Positions 10,301 to 19,157 of a DNA stretch of 64,000 nucleotides are shown here, one piece after another. The DNA comes from an uncultured Pelagibacteraceae bacterium (GTDB taxonomy: Bacteria; Pseudomonadota; Alphaproteobacteria; Pelagibacterales; Pelagibacteraceae). Position 1 is the stretch's first letter; the number at the start of each line of letters is the position of its first letter. The notes below the pieces were generated by a model. That model ran no database searches. It was not told the DNA's origin and worked only from the letters and a program-made list of their open reading frames with translations. The stretch spans positions 1 through 64,000 of the forward strand of contig CACNVR010000003.1 of the NCBI GenBank assembly GCA_902623975.1, written 5' to 3'. The position numbers were made by a program, and so were the translations under genes.

Positions 10301-10331
10301 AGATAAGGAAAATAAAAGATTAAATGCTTAA
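7326..10331 (+). CDS. soxA: Sarcosine oxidase, alpha subunit
   Basis: Large subunit of heterotetrameric sarcosine oxidase, 1001 residues, about the family size. The N-terminal ~110 residues have the ferredoxin-like fold of this subunit (YKGDTLASALLANDIHLVGR). An NAD-binding Rossmann domain begins near residue 175 (VVGAGISGIMAAK). The C-terminal third, from about 600, is a GcvT-like aminomethyltransferase region (GILDASTLGKIDIQG, SFTGEHSYEINV). In this family that region passes the methyl carbon of sarcosine to tetrahydrofolate, giving 5,10-methylene-THF. The gene overlaps soxG by 8 nt. I see no frameshift or missing segment. Confidence 0.96.
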   Translation: MVKNLRVKTSKFIDETYKISFKFNGTTYYGYKGDTLASALLANDIHLVGRSFKYHRPRGIMTAGSEEPNAIVQLHNNTSRTEPNVRATEVEIYEGLEASSQNCWPSVNFDIGGINNFLSPVLPAGFYYKTFMWPASFWEKYEYFIRKSAGLGKSPTKPDPDIYEHKYIHCDVLVVGAGISGIMAAKTAAKNGFKTLLVDEKSYLGGSTIYQNSELFKINNQVSSSWLEKEINEIKKFANLEIRTRTSVAAFHGYNFLLARENLTDHLPLDQRNNKTRQRLLKIRAKKVITATGSLERPLIFDNNDRPGILLSSAIEKYANFFGVACGQKNILFTNNDSAYETAISLFQKGIHIEAIIDNREDIDSKLIKETEKNNIKIYKGYTIINTTGYKRINKIIIMQLSKDGQKVVGSKKSITCDCLGVAGGWTPAVHLFTQSGGKLKFRDEDQVFIPNKYPSDQISIGSCNGDFTLNEILSSIPEILKDFLNIKKTDYDNLEVQSSFNKSKRNIWLLPSDKIIGKTKPFVDYQNDATAKDIKLALREGFRSIEHVKRYTTTGMGTDQGKLGNMHALGIISETAGSKMGELGTTTFRPPYTPLTFGTIVGRNVGEYFDIFRRTPIHDWHIKNNAEFENVGQWKRAWYYPKNGENMHEAVQRESKAARDSAGILDASTLGKIDIQGTDASEFLNRVYTNAWSKLSIGKCRYGLMLNEDGMVYDDGVTTRLDENHYIMTTTTGGAATVLGKLEDYLQTEWPELDVYLTSVTDHYATISVCGPNSKKIVSTVIPDLDFSDESFPHMSFKNAKIDKIKCRVMRISFTGEHSYEINVQANYGKSVWEKCIEVGKEFNITPYGTETMHLLRAEKGFIIVGQDTDATMTPIDLQMDWIVSKKKYDFIGKRSLYRSDTIKEDRKQLVGLLTENPDEVLEEGAQIVADVKKTPVEMLGHVTSSYYSPNLKKSIALGVIRGGKNMLGQKLIIPMENKQINVTVADPVFLDKENKRLNA

Positions 10332-10887
10332 TTATACAAATGTAATAACTGAGGAAAAATCTTTTTCAGGTTTACAAATGAAAGAAATTAGACCTGTTAT
10401 GAAATTAATCATAAGAGGTAAAAAAAGAGAATTTTTATCTGCAGTTGGTAAATCATTAAACTTACTATTACCTAATGAAGCCAACACATCATCAAGAAGT
10501 GAAAATTTAACTGCTATTTGGCTAAGTCCAGATGAATGGATGATTTACTCCAATGTAACTATAGACTCTAAAAATAATGACTATGAGACTGAAAATTTAC
10601 TTAATAAAAGTATATCTAAAAAAAATTTAGGTGCTGTAACGGATGTCACTGATCAATTTGTTATGATTAATATGAAAGGTGATAAAATTTTTGACTTATT
10701 TGAGACTGGTTCTCCTTTTAATTTTAATGATTTTAGAAACAAAAAAGGGTCAGTTACTCAAACGATTCTCGCTAAAATTGATGTAATTATTCATAATCAA
10801 AACCAAAATGAAGTAAATCTTTTTGTCAGACGTTCTTTTTCACAACATTTATTCTCTTGGATGAATGATAGTGCGTCAAGATTATAG
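10324..10887 (+). CDS. soxG: Sarcosine oxidase, gamma subunit
   Basis: Fourth subunit of the sarcosine oxidase complex, related to the GcvT fold, 187 residues. Recognition rests on operon position immediately after soxA (8-nt overlap) and family-like segments such as [11 protein letters not shown] near residue 61, [12 protein letters not shown] near 105 and [11 protein letters not shown] near the C-terminus. Gamma is the most divergent subunit, so the sequence alone is weaker evidence than the context. An ABC solute-binding protein gene starts 29 nt downstream on the same strand. Confidence 0.9.
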   Translation: MLNYTNVITEEKSFSGLQMKEIRPVMKLIIRGKKREFLSAVGKSLNLLLPNEANTSSRSENLTAIWLSPDEWMIYSNVTIDSKNNDYETENLLNKSISKKNLGAVTDVTDQFVMINMKGDKIFDLFETGSPFNFNDFRNKKGSVTQTILAKIDVIIHNQNQNEVNLFVRRSFSQHLFSWMNDSASRL

Positions 10888-10916
10888 TTTCATTTATATT
10901 TCCAAATACGTTAATA

Positions 10917-11690
10917 ATGACTATGAAAAAATTATTTCTTATAGCATTATTTGCTTTTTTACCCTTTTCATTAAATGCGGATTCTAATTTAGACAAAATT
11001 CTATCCTCAGGAGTTTTAAAAGTTGGAACAACTGGTGATTGGGATCCAATGACAATGAAAGATCCTGCGACTAACAAATATAAAGGATTTGATATTGATG
11101 TAATGAATGAACTGGCAAAAGATATGGGAGTTAAAATAGAGTTTGTGCCTGCCGAGTGGAAAACGATTGTTTCAGGTATAACATCTGAAAGATATGACAT
11201 TTCAACAAGTGTAACTAAAACTCCTAAAAGAGCTGAGGTAGCAGGTTTTACAGATACATACTATAAGTATGGAACTGTCCCACTAGTGCTTAAGAAAAAT
11301 TTAAAAAAATTCTCAACATGGGACTCTTTAAACAATTCAAATGTAACAATTGCAACTACTCTTGGTACTTCACAAGAAGAAAAAGCAAAGGAATTTTTTC
11401 CAAAATCAAAATTAAACTCTGTAGAAGCTCCTGCTAGAGATTTTCAGGAGGTTTTAGCTGGTAGAGCAGATGGTAATATTACAAGTTCTACTGAAGCAAA
11501 TAAATTAGTAATTAAATACCCACAATTAGCAATAGTTCCAGATGGAGAGAAAAATCCAGCGTTTTTAGCAATGATGGTTCCAAAGGGAGATAATAAATGG
11601 AACACTTACGTTAATGATTGGATAAAAAAGAAAAAGTCATCAGGTTTCTTCACTAAGTTATTAGCTAAATATAATCTAAAAAGCTTATAA
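10917..11690 (+). CDS. Periplasmic amino-acid-type ABC solute-binding protein (SBP_bac_3; PheC-like)
   Basis: A 257-residue secreted binding protein. The signal peptide is [20 protein letters not shown], with probable cleavage after LNA. The mature part has the family-3 pattern: [20 protein letters not shown], then [22 protein letters not shown] and a [17 protein letters not shown] segment. This pattern is shared by amino-acid-binding proteins and the cyclohexadienyl/arogenate dehydratase PheC, and the TTGDW opening resembles PheC, so either transport or a periplasmic dehydratase is possible. The permease next door favours transport. The ligand is unknown; proximity to sox suggests a methylated amino acid, which is inference. 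ATG codons at 10917 and 10923 are both possible starts. Confidence 0.85.
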   Translation: MTMKKLFLIALFAFLPFSLNADSNLDKILSSGVLKVGTTGDWDPMTMKDPATNKYKGFDIDVMNELAKDMGVKIEFVPAEWKTIVSGITSERYDISTSVTKTPKRAEVAGFTDTYYKYGTVPLVLKKNLKKFSTWDSLNNSNVTIATTLGTSQEEKAKEFFPKSKLNSVEAPARDFQEVLAGRADGNITSSTEANKLVIKYPQLAIVPDGEKNPAFLAMMVPKGDNKWNTYVNDWIKKKKSSGFFTKLLAKYNLKSL

Positions 11691-11730
11691 TCAATTAGTA
11701 ATTAATTTTTAATTCTTTATAACTTTAAGA

Positions 11731-12462
11731 GTGAGAAATTTATATTCTTTACTTTTAATTTTACCTTTAACATCATGTGGTGAAAGTGAACTTAATTGGT
11801 TAATTTTATCTCCTAATAATATAGAAGGGTTAACTAATCTTAAATTTTTGTTAAGTGGTTTTACTACAACTATTTTTATTTCGGTAGTTTCAATAATCAT
11901 TTCTATATTTTTAGGACTAGTTATTGCAATACCATCTCTTGCTCAAAATAAATTTTTAACTTATTTAAATATAGGTTATGTAGAAATTGTAAGAGCAATA
12001 CCATTATTAGTTCTAATCTTATGGATTTATTATGGTTTACCGATAATGACAGGTATAAGTTTTAGTCCATTTGTATCTGGTATCATTGCTTTATCTATTA
12101 GTGAAAGCGCATTTCAAGCTGAAATTTTTAGAGCAGGAATAAATTCGATTAGAAAATCTCAATGGGAAGCTGGAAGTTCATTGGGATTAAATTTTTTTAA
12201 GAAATTAAGATTAGTCATACTTCCTCAAGCAATAAAAAACATTTTACCAGCTATAGGTAATCAATTTGTTTATGTTTTAAAAATGTCTTCACTGGTCTCA
12301 ATTATAGGAATTGGAGATTTAACACGAAAAGCAAATGAGCTTGTTGTCACAACTTATCGTCCATTAGAAATATACACTTTTTTAATTTTAGAATATTTAG
12401 TTTTGATATTAATAGTTTCTTATTTAGTTAGAAAATTAGAGAAAAAATTACAAAAAGATTAG
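11731..12462 (+). CDS. ABC transporter permease, polar amino acid type (HisM/GlnP-like)
   Basis: A 243-residue membrane protein of the BPD_transp_1 family. The amino-acid-permease pattern is clear: EIVRAIPLLVLILWIYYGLP near 90, then the EAA-loop region SQWEAGSSLGLNFFKKLRLVILPQA near 150-175. The start is GTG; an in-frame TAA at 11710 leaves no upstream ATG. The first 17 residues are unusual: MRNLYSLLLILPLTSCGES reads like a lipoprotein signal with lipobox LTSC, before the first permease helix. No ATPase gene is adjacent, and the next gene is on the opposite strand with a 4-nt overlap. The nucleotide-binding subunit must be encoded elsewhere if the transporter works. Confidence 0.88.
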   Translation: MRNLYSLLLILPLTSCGESELNWLILSPNNIEGLTNLKFLLSGFTTTIFISVVSIIISIFLGLVIAIPSLAQNKFLTYLNIGYVEIVRAIPLLVLILWIYYGLPIMTGISFSPFVSGIIALSISESAFQAEIFRAGINSIRKSQWEAGSSLGLNFFKKLRLVILPQAIKNILPAIGNQFVYVLKMSSLVSIIGIGDLTRKANELVVTTYRPLEIYTFLILEYLVLILIVSYLVRKLEKKLQKD

Positions 12463-12986
12463 TTTTTTTTTCTGTAATCCCAAGGCATTTCAAAAGTGCC
12501 TGCCCATAAACCCAACTTTTGTTTCTTAGCCATATTTTCATGAGAAATGAACTTTTTTGAATATTTTATATAAGCAACTGCATATCCATTACGAACCATC
12601 CATGCATTGATATTGGTTTTTTCTCTGAAACATTCAGCAATAAACCTTTTGTATCTATCTTTTTCTTTCCATTTACATGTTACAAATTTATCATTAATTT
12701 TATCTTTAAGTTTATTAGTAGAAATTTCTCCACACAGATATTCTTTATTAAAACTTAGAAAAGATATTGTTAACCAAGGTTTACTACATTTTTGCTTATT
12801 TTCTGGGGCATCAATTCCATAAAAACGGATTTTTTTTTGATCTATTCGGATTGTATCGCCATCGGTAACTTTTGCTATACCTGAAATAACTCTTATTTCC
12901 TCAGATTTAACATAATCGTAAGTTGAAAAAAAAGTTACCATGCAGATACTAATAACTAAAAAGAGACTTATTCTGTTTGAAAACAT
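12459..12986 (-). CDS. Secreted thermonuclease-like nuclease (SNase fold)
   Basis: A 175-residue protein with an N-terminal signal or anchor helix (residues 6-20) followed by a staphylococcal-nuclease domain from about 31. The three catalytic residues of the family are present: Arg54 and Glu62 in RFYGIDAPE and Arg114 in RYKRFIAE. The calcium-binding VTDGDTIRI motif precedes them. It probably cleaves DNA or RNA outside the inner membrane, which could feed phosphate and nucleoside scavenging; that role is inference. The start overlaps the MATE gene by 38 nt and the 3' end overlaps the convergent permease gene by 4 nt. Confidence 0.88.
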   Translation of the reverse strand: MFSNRISLFLVISICMVTFFSTYDYVKSEEIRVISGIAKVTDGDTIRIDQKKIRFYGIDAPENKQKCSKPWLTISFLSFNKEYLCGEISTNKLKDKINDKFVTCKWKEKDRYKRFIAECFREKTNINAWMVRNGYAVAYIKYSKKFISHENMAKKQKLGLWAGTFEMPWDYRKKN

Positions 12987-14319
12987 TATTTAGAAAATAA
13001 CCAATAAATATTAATACAGCAATACCCATTGCCCAATTAGTAACCATGATCGTATAAAATATATCTTCATAATCTCCTCCTCTTATATTAATTACATACC
13101 ATAAACTTAAAAAAGGAAATGCTGTAAGCCTTAAAATGCTTAAATAAAGACTAAATAATGGTTTTTTGACAGCTTGAAATACCGCAGTTGTAATAAAGAA
13201 TACTGGATAAATTGGCCCAATTAAAGCTGCTACTTTTAGATAAATTGCTCCACTTATAACTGCTTCTTGATTATCAGTAAATAGAGAAACAAAAAATTCT
13301 GCACCAAAAAATAAAATAATCCCAGCAGTTACCATAAATGAAGAACCAAATAATAAAGCTTTTGTGTAAAGTTCTCTAATTCTATCATAAGCTTTAGCTC
13401 CAAAATTTTGCCCACCAATAGAAAGAACCGCTGTATTTAATCCAATAACTGGTAGTAAGAAAACTTGTTCAATCCTTAAAGCAGCTCCGTAGCCAGCTGT
13501 AGCTAAATCCCCAAACTTTCCAATAAAATATAAAATATTAAAGATTCCAACACCAATAAATAACATGCTGAACATAACAGGGACAGCTTGGGTTGTTAAA
13601 GGTTTTAGGTATTCAAGCTTTGGAATGAAACATTGTAATTTTAAATATTGTCTAATTTTACAATTATTGACCTTATAAGCTAGGTAAATTGTTCCGATTG
13701 ACTGAGAAATAACTGTAGCAATTGCCAATCCAGCAATTCCAAATCCAGGTATAAATCCATAACCCCAAATAAAAAGAGGATTTAAAAAAATATTTAGAAA
13801 AAAACTAAAAATTAAAACATTTCTGTAACTTTTAGTATCACCTTGAGCATTTAAAGTTCCATTTAACGAAATTTGTATCAATACAATAAAAGTACCATAA
13901 AAAATGATATCTAAATATTCTCTGGTTAAAAGTATAGCATCTGCATCAGATCCCATAATACCTAATAAATAATTTGAAGCATTTAAACCAAATAGAGTTA
14001 CAAATATTGATACTATTAATGCAAATATTAGAGACTGAGCAATATACAAAGATGCAACTTTTATTTTTTTTTCACCTATAGAGTTTCCAATTAAAGCATT
14101 AGTTGCAGCACCTAATCCAACACCAACAGCAATGATAGTAAAATAAATTGGAAATGATTTTGCTATGGCTCCTATAGCTTCTGCAGAAATTCTACCAGCG
14201 AACCAAGTATCAACTAAATTATAAAAAGTTTGAAACAATGAGCCAACACTTGCGGGTACAGTAACTTTTCTTAATAGAGTCCAAATAGGATCTTTAGTTA
14301 ATTTTATTGATTTAGACAA
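12949..14319 (-). CDS. MATE-family efflux transporter
   Basis: A 456-residue membrane protein with about twelve hydrophobic segments in two halves, typical of MATE exporters driven by a proton or sodium gradient. The N-terminus (LTKDPIWTLLRKVTVPASVG) and the QTFYNLVDTWFAG segment match the first MATE helices, and GAALRIEQVFLLPVIGLN opens the second half. The start is TTG at 14319, supported by a good ribosome-binding site (AAGGA, five bases before TTG). The SD lies at the end of trhO, so the two are coupled. The substrate cannot be read from sequence. Confidence 0.9.
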   Translation of the reverse strand: MSKSIKLTKDPIWTLLRKVTVPASVGSLFQTFYNLVDTWFAGRISAEAIGAIAKSFPIYFTIIAVGVGLGAATNALIGNSIGEKKIKVASLYIAQSLIFALIVSIFVTLFGLNASNYLLGIMGSDADAILLTREYLDIIFYGTFIVLIQISLNGTLNAQGDTKSYRNVLIFSFFLNIFLNPLFIWGYGFIPGFGIAGLAIATVISQSIGTIYLAYKVNNCKIRQYLKLQCFIPKLEYLKPLTTQAVPVMFSMLFIGVGIFNILYFIGKFGDLATAGYGAALRIEQVFLLPVIGLNTAVLSIGGQNFGAKAYDRIRELYTKALLFGSSFMVTAGIILFFGAEFFVSLFTDNQEAVISGAIYLKVAALIGPIYPVFFITTAVFQAVKKPLFSLYLSILRLTAFPFLSLWYVINIRGGDYEDIFYTIMVTNWAMGIAVLIFIGYFLNNVFKQNKSLFSY

Positions 14320-14327
14320 AGTTATCC

Positions 14328-15236
14328 TTATTTAAATTCTTTTTGAAAAATATGTTTTTTTCCAGATTGTTTTGCTTTGTATATCTGACTTTGTCTCATT
14401 CTAAAACGTGATTTTTGAGTTTCTGTCAAATTATCATAACAATTTGGGCAAGAAACTCCCTCTTCATACTTATTTGATCTTTTATCTTTTAAAGATATAG
14501 GCATTCTACATCCGCTACATATAGAATAAGAACCTAACTTTAATCCATGCTTTAGACTAATTCTATTATCAAAAACAAAACACTCACCTTTCCACAAACT
14601 TTCATTTCTCTTAATCTTATTTAAATAGTTTAAAATTCCGCCATTTAGTTGGTAAATATTTTTAAATCCTTTCTGCTTTAAATAAACAGAAGTTTTTTCA
14701 CAACGTATTCCTCCGGTACAAAACATTGCTACCAGTTTATTTTTCTTAAGTTTATTTAAATACTTAGGAAAATCTCTAAAATTAGTTACATGTGGATTTA
14801 CTGATCCTTTAAAGGTCCCAATCTTATATTCAAAAGGTTTTCTAGTATCAATTATGCAAGTATCTTTATTTTTAATTAATTTATTCCAATCTTTTGGGTC
14901 TAAATGAGTTTTCGTATCTCTTTTTTTAGAATTTATAGGTAAATTCATTGGAACAATTTCTTTTTTAATCTTAACTTTTGGCTTATGAAAAGGTTGAAAT
15001 TTAGATTTAGATACATTGCTACTATCAAATTGTTTAAATGAAAATAAAGATTTTAGTTTTTTTGTAGTTCTATCAATATCTTTGGTATTACCAGAAATTG
15101 TGCCATTTAATCCTTCCTTGGCAATAATTATGGTTCCTCTTATATGATTCGAGATAAGAAACTTATGTAAAAAATTTTTGTTTTTTTTTAAAGATTTAAT
15201 CTTTACGAATTTATAAAAGCCAAAAACTTTTAACAT
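14328..15236 (-). CDS. trhO: tRNA uridine(34) hydroxylase TrhO (rhodanese-domain, YceA family)
   Basis: Oxygen-dependent hydroxylation of U34 in certain tRNAs, giving ho5U. The 302-residue protein has an N-terminal alpha/beta domain (AKEGLNGTISG near 40-49), then a rhodanese domain with the active-site loop C173-TGGIR-C179. The C-terminal extension has two Cys pairs (CSGC and CPNC), as in TrhO, probably binding metal. The length and three-part layout match E. coli YceA, which separates it from simple sulfurtransferases. The stop is 8 nt before the MATE gene start. Confidence 0.92.
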   Translation of the reverse strand: MLKVFGFYKFVKIKSLKKNKNFLHKFLISNHIRGTIIIAKEGLNGTISGNTKDIDRTTKKLKSLFSFKQFDSSNVSKSKFQPFHKPKVKIKKEIVPMNLPINSKKRDTKTHLDPKDWNKLIKNKDTCIIDTRKPFEYKIGTFKGSVNPHVTNFRDFPKYLNKLKKNKLVAMFCTGGIRCEKTSVYLKQKGFKNIYQLNGGILNYLNKIKRNESLWKGECFVFDNRISLKHGLKLGSYSICSGCRMPISLKDKRSNKYEEGVSCPNCYDNLTETQKSRFRMRQSQIYKAKQSGKKHIFQKEFK

Positions 15237-15886
15237 TATAAAACCCTACAAACAGTCATTCCATCACCTAATGGAATAATGATCTGCTCTACTCTTTTAT
15301 CCTCAGACACAAATTTATTAAATTCTCTAATATTTAAAGTAAATTTATCATTATTTTTTTCATCAGCCACTTCTCCATGCCATAAAACGTTATCAACAAT
15401 TATTAAGCCACCTCTATTTAACAATGCTATTGATTTTTCATAATATTCTTTATAATTCATTTTATCAGCATCAATGAAGACCATATCAAATTTATTATTT
15501 TTTAATTCTTTTAAACTTTCAAGAGCAGGTTTAATTATTGTTTGGATTTTGTGTTCTTGATTAGCTTTTTTGAAAAAATCCAATGCTATTTTGTTTGTTT
15601 CTTCACTCTTATCAAGAGCAATTAGTTTACCATCATCAGGTAAAGCAAGTGAAATTGTGAGAGCACTCAATCCTGTGAAAGTTCCAATTTCAAGGACATT
15701 TTTAATATTTGAAACTTTTATAATTAAATGAAGAAAATAACATTGGGTAGGATCAATTTGCATTCTTTTGATATCACCTAAAGTTTTATTATAATCAATT
15801 ATCTCTTTTTGAACTGGATGTAGCTTCAATCCAAAATTATCAATATAATTTTGTAACTTTTCTGTAATATCAAGGTTTGCACCCAT
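15236..15886 (-). CDS. SAM-dependent O-methyltransferase (methyltransferase_3 / CCoAOMT-like)
   Basis: A 216-residue class I methyltransferase. The SAM-binding motif is VLEIGTFTGLSALTISLALP near residue 59, followed by the acidic motif LIALDKSEE. The metal-binding region FDMVFIDADKMNYKEYYEKS and the LIIVDNVLWHGEVAD segment are typical of the divalent-cation-dependent catechol/caffeoyl-CoA O-methyltransferase family. The substrate is unknown: bacterial members act on catechols, and some relatives modify tRNA. It shares one base with trhO and follows gatB by one base, so it is in the gat operon. Confidence 0.87.
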   Translation of the reverse strand: MGANLDITEKLQNYIDNFGLKLHPVQKEIIDYNKTLGDIKRMQIDPTQCYFLHLIIKVSNIKNVLEIGTFTGLSALTISLALPDDGKLIALDKSEETNKIALDFFKKANQEHKIQTIIKPALESLKELKNNKFDMVFIDADKMNYKEYYEKSIALLNRGGLIIVDNVLWHGEVADEKNNDKFTLNIREFNKFVSEDKRVEQIIIPLGDGMTVCRVL

Positions 15887-15887
15887 T

Positions 15888-17366
15888 CTATTGAAGTTTT
15901 TTCTTTAATATCTCATTTATAAGTTGAGGATTGGCTTTACCACCAGAAGCTTTCATTGCTTGACCAACAAAGAAACCAAATAATTTTTCCTTACCCTGTT
16001 TATACTCAATTGCTTTTTCTCTATTATCATTAATTATTTTATCAATTAAAGCCTCTATGGCTTTAGGATCACTTTGTTGTTTAAGTCCTTTTTCTTCAAC
16101 TATTTTTTGAGGGTCTTTATCCCCATCCAACATCAATTCAAATACAGTCTTTGCTATTTTTCCTGAAATTGTTCCATTCTTTATCAAGTTAACTAGTATA
16201 GCTAAATTTTTTGCACTTACTGGACTTTGAGAGATTTCTAGGTTTTTATCATTTAAAACTGCAAATAATTCACCTGTAATCCAGTTGACTGCTAATTTCA
16301 TATCTTTATTCTTACCCATCTTTGCTACAACCTCTTCAAAATACTTTGCTGTATCGATATCTGAAACTAAGATTGTTGCCTCATATGGTGACAGCTTAAA
16401 TTCATCAATAAATCTTTTCTTTTTATCGTCTGGTAATTCTGGAATATTATTTTTGAGCTCATTGATAAATTCATCAGAAACTTCCAGAGGCAATAAATCA
16501 GGATCTGGAAAATATCGATAATCATGAGCATCTTCTTTTGATCTCATTGATCTTGTTTCATTTTTTTTGGTATCAAATAATCGTGTCTCTTGATCGATTG
16601 ATTTACCTTCTTCAATTAAATCAACCTGCCTATTTGCTTCATATTCAATGGCCATTTGCATAAATTTGATGGAATTAACATTTTTAATTTCACACCTTGT
16701 TCCGAATTCTTTTGAACCTTTTGCTCTGACAGAAACATTGACATCTGCTCTTAATGATCCTTCTTGCATATTTCCATCACAAGTACCTAAATAACGCATA
16801 ATTGATCTTAATTTTTTAATATATGCACTTACTTCATCAGGAGATCTAAGATCTGGTTTACTTACTATTTCCATTAAAGCTACACCTGATCTATTTAGAT
16901 CTACGAATGTATTTTGAGGATCAAGGTCATGAATACTTTTTCCCGCATCTTGTTCTAAATGTAACCTTTCAATACCAACTTCTTTTTGTCCATCAGGCAT
17001 ATCCAATATAATTTTACCCTCACCTACTATAGGATCTTTAAATTGAGAAATCTGATATCCTTGAGGTAAATCTGCATAAAAATAATTTTTTCTATCAAAT
17101 ACTGATCGTTTATTAATTTTTGCATTAAGACCAATGCCAGTTTTAATAGCTTGTTTTACACAAAATTCGTTGATTACAGGCAGCATTCCTGGGAATGCAG
17201 CATCAACTAAACTTACCTGGGTATTTGGTTCAGCTCCAAATTTAGTAGCTGAGGTAGAAAATAATTTTGAATCTGACAATACTTGAGCATGAACTTCTAA
17301 ACCAATAACAACCTCATATTGATTATCTTTCCGATTAATTAAATATTCTAAATTTTTTTTACTCAC
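15888..17366 (-). CDS. gatB: Aspartyl/glutamyl-tRNA(Asn/Gln) amidotransferase subunit B
   Basis: GatB binds the mischarged Glu-tRNA(Gln) or Asp-tRNA(Asn) and activates it for amidation by GatA. The family signature is clear: [32 protein letters not shown] and DVNVSVR, with a C-terminal YqeY-like tail domain. The ORF track starts at TTG 17378, but I prefer the GTG at 17366, which forms a classic four-base GTGA overlap with the gatA stop and gives 492 residues. GTG at 17375 is also possible. The presence of gatCAB implies that the cell lacks GlnRS, AsnRS or both, which is inference. Confidence 0.96.
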   Translation of the reverse strand: MSKKNLEYLINRKDNQYEVVIGLEVHAQVLSDSKLFSTSATKFGAEPNTQVSLVDAAFPGMLPVINEFCVKQAIKTGIGLNAKINKRSVFDRKNYFYADLPQGYQISQFKDPIVGEGKIILDMPDGQKEVGIERLHLEQDAGKSIHDLDPQNTFVDLNRSGVALMEIVSKPDLRSPDEVSAYIKKLRSIMRYLGTCDGNMQEGSLRADVNVSVRAKGSKEFGTRCEIKNVNSIKFMQMAIEYEANRQVDLIEEGKSIDQETRLFDTKKNETRSMRSKEDAHDYRYFPDPDLLPLEVSDEFINELKNNIPELPDDKKKRFIDEFKLSPYEATILVSDIDTAKYFEEVVAKMGKNKDMKLAVNWITGELFAVLNDKNLEISQSPVSAKNLAILVNLIKNGTISGKIAKTVFELMLDGDKDPQKIVEEKGLKQQSDPKAIEALIDKIINDNREKAIEYKQGKEKLFGFFVGQAMKASGGKANPQLINEILKKKLQ

Positions 17367-18820
17367 TTTATCCACCAATCAGTAATCTTATTTTTAAAAT
17401 TAATCTTTTCTTCCATTGCAAAGGCAATATTAAGTATATTCTGTTCATCAAAGGCTTTACCAATAATTTGTAAACCTAGTGGATAGCCTTTAGAATCGTG
17501 TCCTGCGGGAATTGATATACCTGGCAATCCTGCTAAATTTACAGGGACTGTAAATATATCATTAAGATACATTGAAACTGGATCATTTGTTTTTTCACCT
17601 ATTTTAAATGCTGAACTAGGAGTAGATGGAGTTAAAATTGCATCAACCTTTTTATATGCTTCATCGAAATCATTTTTAATCAAATTTCTTACTTTTTGAG
17701 CTTTTAGATAGTAAGCATCATAATAACCAGACGATAGAACATAAGTTCCAATCATAATTCTTCTTTGTACTTCAGCACCAAATCCTTCTGATCTTGTCTT
17801 TTCATACATATCAATTAAATTTTCACCTTTAGCTCTAAATCCATACTTCACACCATCATATCTTGCTAGGTTTGAAGATGCTTCAGCAGGAGCAACAATA
17901 TAGTAAGTTGGTAAAGCATAACTAGTATGAGGAAGTGAAATATCTATAGTTTCAGCTCCACAATCTTTGACATACTGGATTCCTTTTTGCCAAAGATCTT
18001 CGATCTCTTTTGGCATCCCATCAACTCTATATTCATTTGGTATCCCAATTTTTTTTCCTTTTATATTGTTGGTAAGTTCTTTGCTGTATTGATTTCTTTT
18101 AAAATCTATTGAAGTAGAGTCTTTTGAATCATAAGTGCTAATTACTTCCTGCAACAAAGCACAATCTTTAACATTTTGTGCCATTGGTCCCGCTTGATCT
18201 AGTGAGGATGCAAAAGCCACAATCCCATAACGTGAGCAGCTTCCATAAGTAGGTTTTAATCCAACAGTTCCTGTGAAGGAAGCAGGTTGTCTTATTGATC
18301 CACCAGTATCAGTTCCAATTGTAACCGGTGTTAATTGTCCAGCCACTGCTGAAGCAGACCCACCTGATGAGCCACCTGGAACTAAGTTTTTATCAATCGG
18401 ATTTTGCACGTTACCAAAAAAACTAGTTTCATTTGAAGAGCCCATTGCAAATTCATCACAATTTAATTTACCTAAAAGTATTGCACCATCTTTCCAGATA
18501 TTTTCAGTTACTGTTGACTCATATGTTGGTACAAAATTGTTTAAAATTTTACTACCAGCAGTTGTTTTAACATCTTTTGTACAGAATAAATCTTTTACTG
18601 CAATTGGAATACCTGGCAATTTTAAATCTAAATTAGGTTTTTGATCAAATTTTTTTGCTTTATCTAAAGCTGATGTAAAATCTTCTGTAATATATGCATT
18701 CAATTCTTTGGACTTTTCTGATCTTTCAATGAATGCTTTAGTTACATCAGTTGATGATAGTTTTTTATTTTTAATATTTTCAACTAATTCTGTTAAAGAT
18801 TGTTTTGTAATATCTGACAT
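17363..18820 (-). CDS. gatA: Aspartyl/glutamyl-tRNA(Asn/Gln) amidotransferase subunit A
   Basis: Amidase subunit that releases ammonia from glutamine for transamidation. The 485-residue protein carries the amidase signature with its Ser-cisSer-Lys triad: Lys76 in IAVKDLF, Ser151 in [11 protein letters not shown] and the nucleophile Ser175 in [11 protein letters not shown]. The start shares one base with the gatC stop. The order gatC-gatA-gatB followed by a methyltransferase, trhO, MATE and a nuclease makes a seven-gene minus-strand run. Confidence 0.97.
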   Translation of the reverse strand: MSDITKQSLTELVENIKNKKLSSTDVTKAFIERSEKSKELNAYITEDFTSALDKAKKFDQKPNLDLKLPGIPIAVKDLFCTKDVKTTAGSKILNNFVPTYESTVTENIWKDGAILLGKLNCDEFAMGSSNETSFFGNVQNPIDKNLVPGGSSGGSASAVAGQLTPVTIGTDTGGSIRQPASFTGTVGLKPTYGSCSRYGIVAFASSLDQAGPMAQNVKDCALLQEVISTYDSKDSTSIDFKRNQYSKELTNNIKGKKIGIPNEYRVDGMPKEIEDLWQKGIQYVKDCGAETIDISLPHTSYALPTYYIVAPAEASSNLARYDGVKYGFRAKGENLIDMYEKTRSEGFGAEVQRRIMIGTYVLSSGYYDAYYLKAQKVRNLIKNDFDEAYKKVDAILTPSTPSSAFKIGEKTNDPVSMYLNDIFTVPVNLAGLPGISIPAGHDSKGYPLGLQIIGKAFDEQNILNIAFAMEEKINFKNKITDWWIK

Positions 18821-19107
18821 TACTCTATTACCTTTGGTACAACAAAATAATCTTCATTATCTTGAGGAGAATTTTTAATAATTTGTTCTCTGATATTTTT
18901 ACTTTTCACCTCATCAGGTCTTAACTTTAATGTTGTTTCTGCGACTGAGGTCAATGGATCAACATTATCTGTTTTTAATTCATTTAGTTTTTCAATAAAG
19001 TCAAATATTGAATTTAAATCACCAGCTAATTTTTCAGCTTTTTTTTCATCAACTGAAATTCTTGATAATTTAGATATATGTTTTATTGTTTTAAGATCTA
19101 TACTCAT
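18820..19107 (-). CDS. gatC: Aspartyl/glutamyl-tRNA(Asn/Gln) amidotransferase subunit C
   Basis: Small subunit (95 residues) that holds GatA and GatB together. It has the usual N-terminal helical start (IKHISKLSRISVDEKKAEKL), a FIEKLNELKTDNVDPLTS segment and the LRPDEV motif of the wrapping C-terminal region. It is the first gene of the gatCAB run and diverges from ruvX across 50 nt. Confidence 0.95.
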   Translation of the reverse strand: MSIDLKTIKHISKLSRISVDEKKAEKLAGDLNSIFDFIEKLNELKTDNVDPLTSVAETTLKLRPDEVKSKNIREQIIKNSPQDNEDYFVVPKVIE

Positions 19108-19157
19108 ATGCTATTTAAATATGACGCAAACTATCACTTAAGTTTAAAATATACAAT
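19108..19157. promoter_or_regulatory. Divergent promoter region between gatC and ruvX
   Basis: This is the only space between two divergent units. For ruvX, ATGACG (19121-19126), an 18-nt spacer and TAAAAT (19145-19150) end seven bases before the ATG. For gatC, a weaker TTAAAT lies five bases before its ATG. No Shine-Dalgarno sequence precedes either start. As elsewhere in the window, transcription would start at or close to the start codon. Confidence 0.35.

Noticed and set aside
10826-11200. 124-residue minus-strand ORF over soxG and the binding-protein gene
   Set aside because: It spans two well-supported genes in antisense, has no recognisable domain and looks like a shadow.
18273-18644. 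123-residue plus-strand ORF inside gatA
   Set aside because: Antisense shadow of the amidase signature region; GatA is unambiguous.
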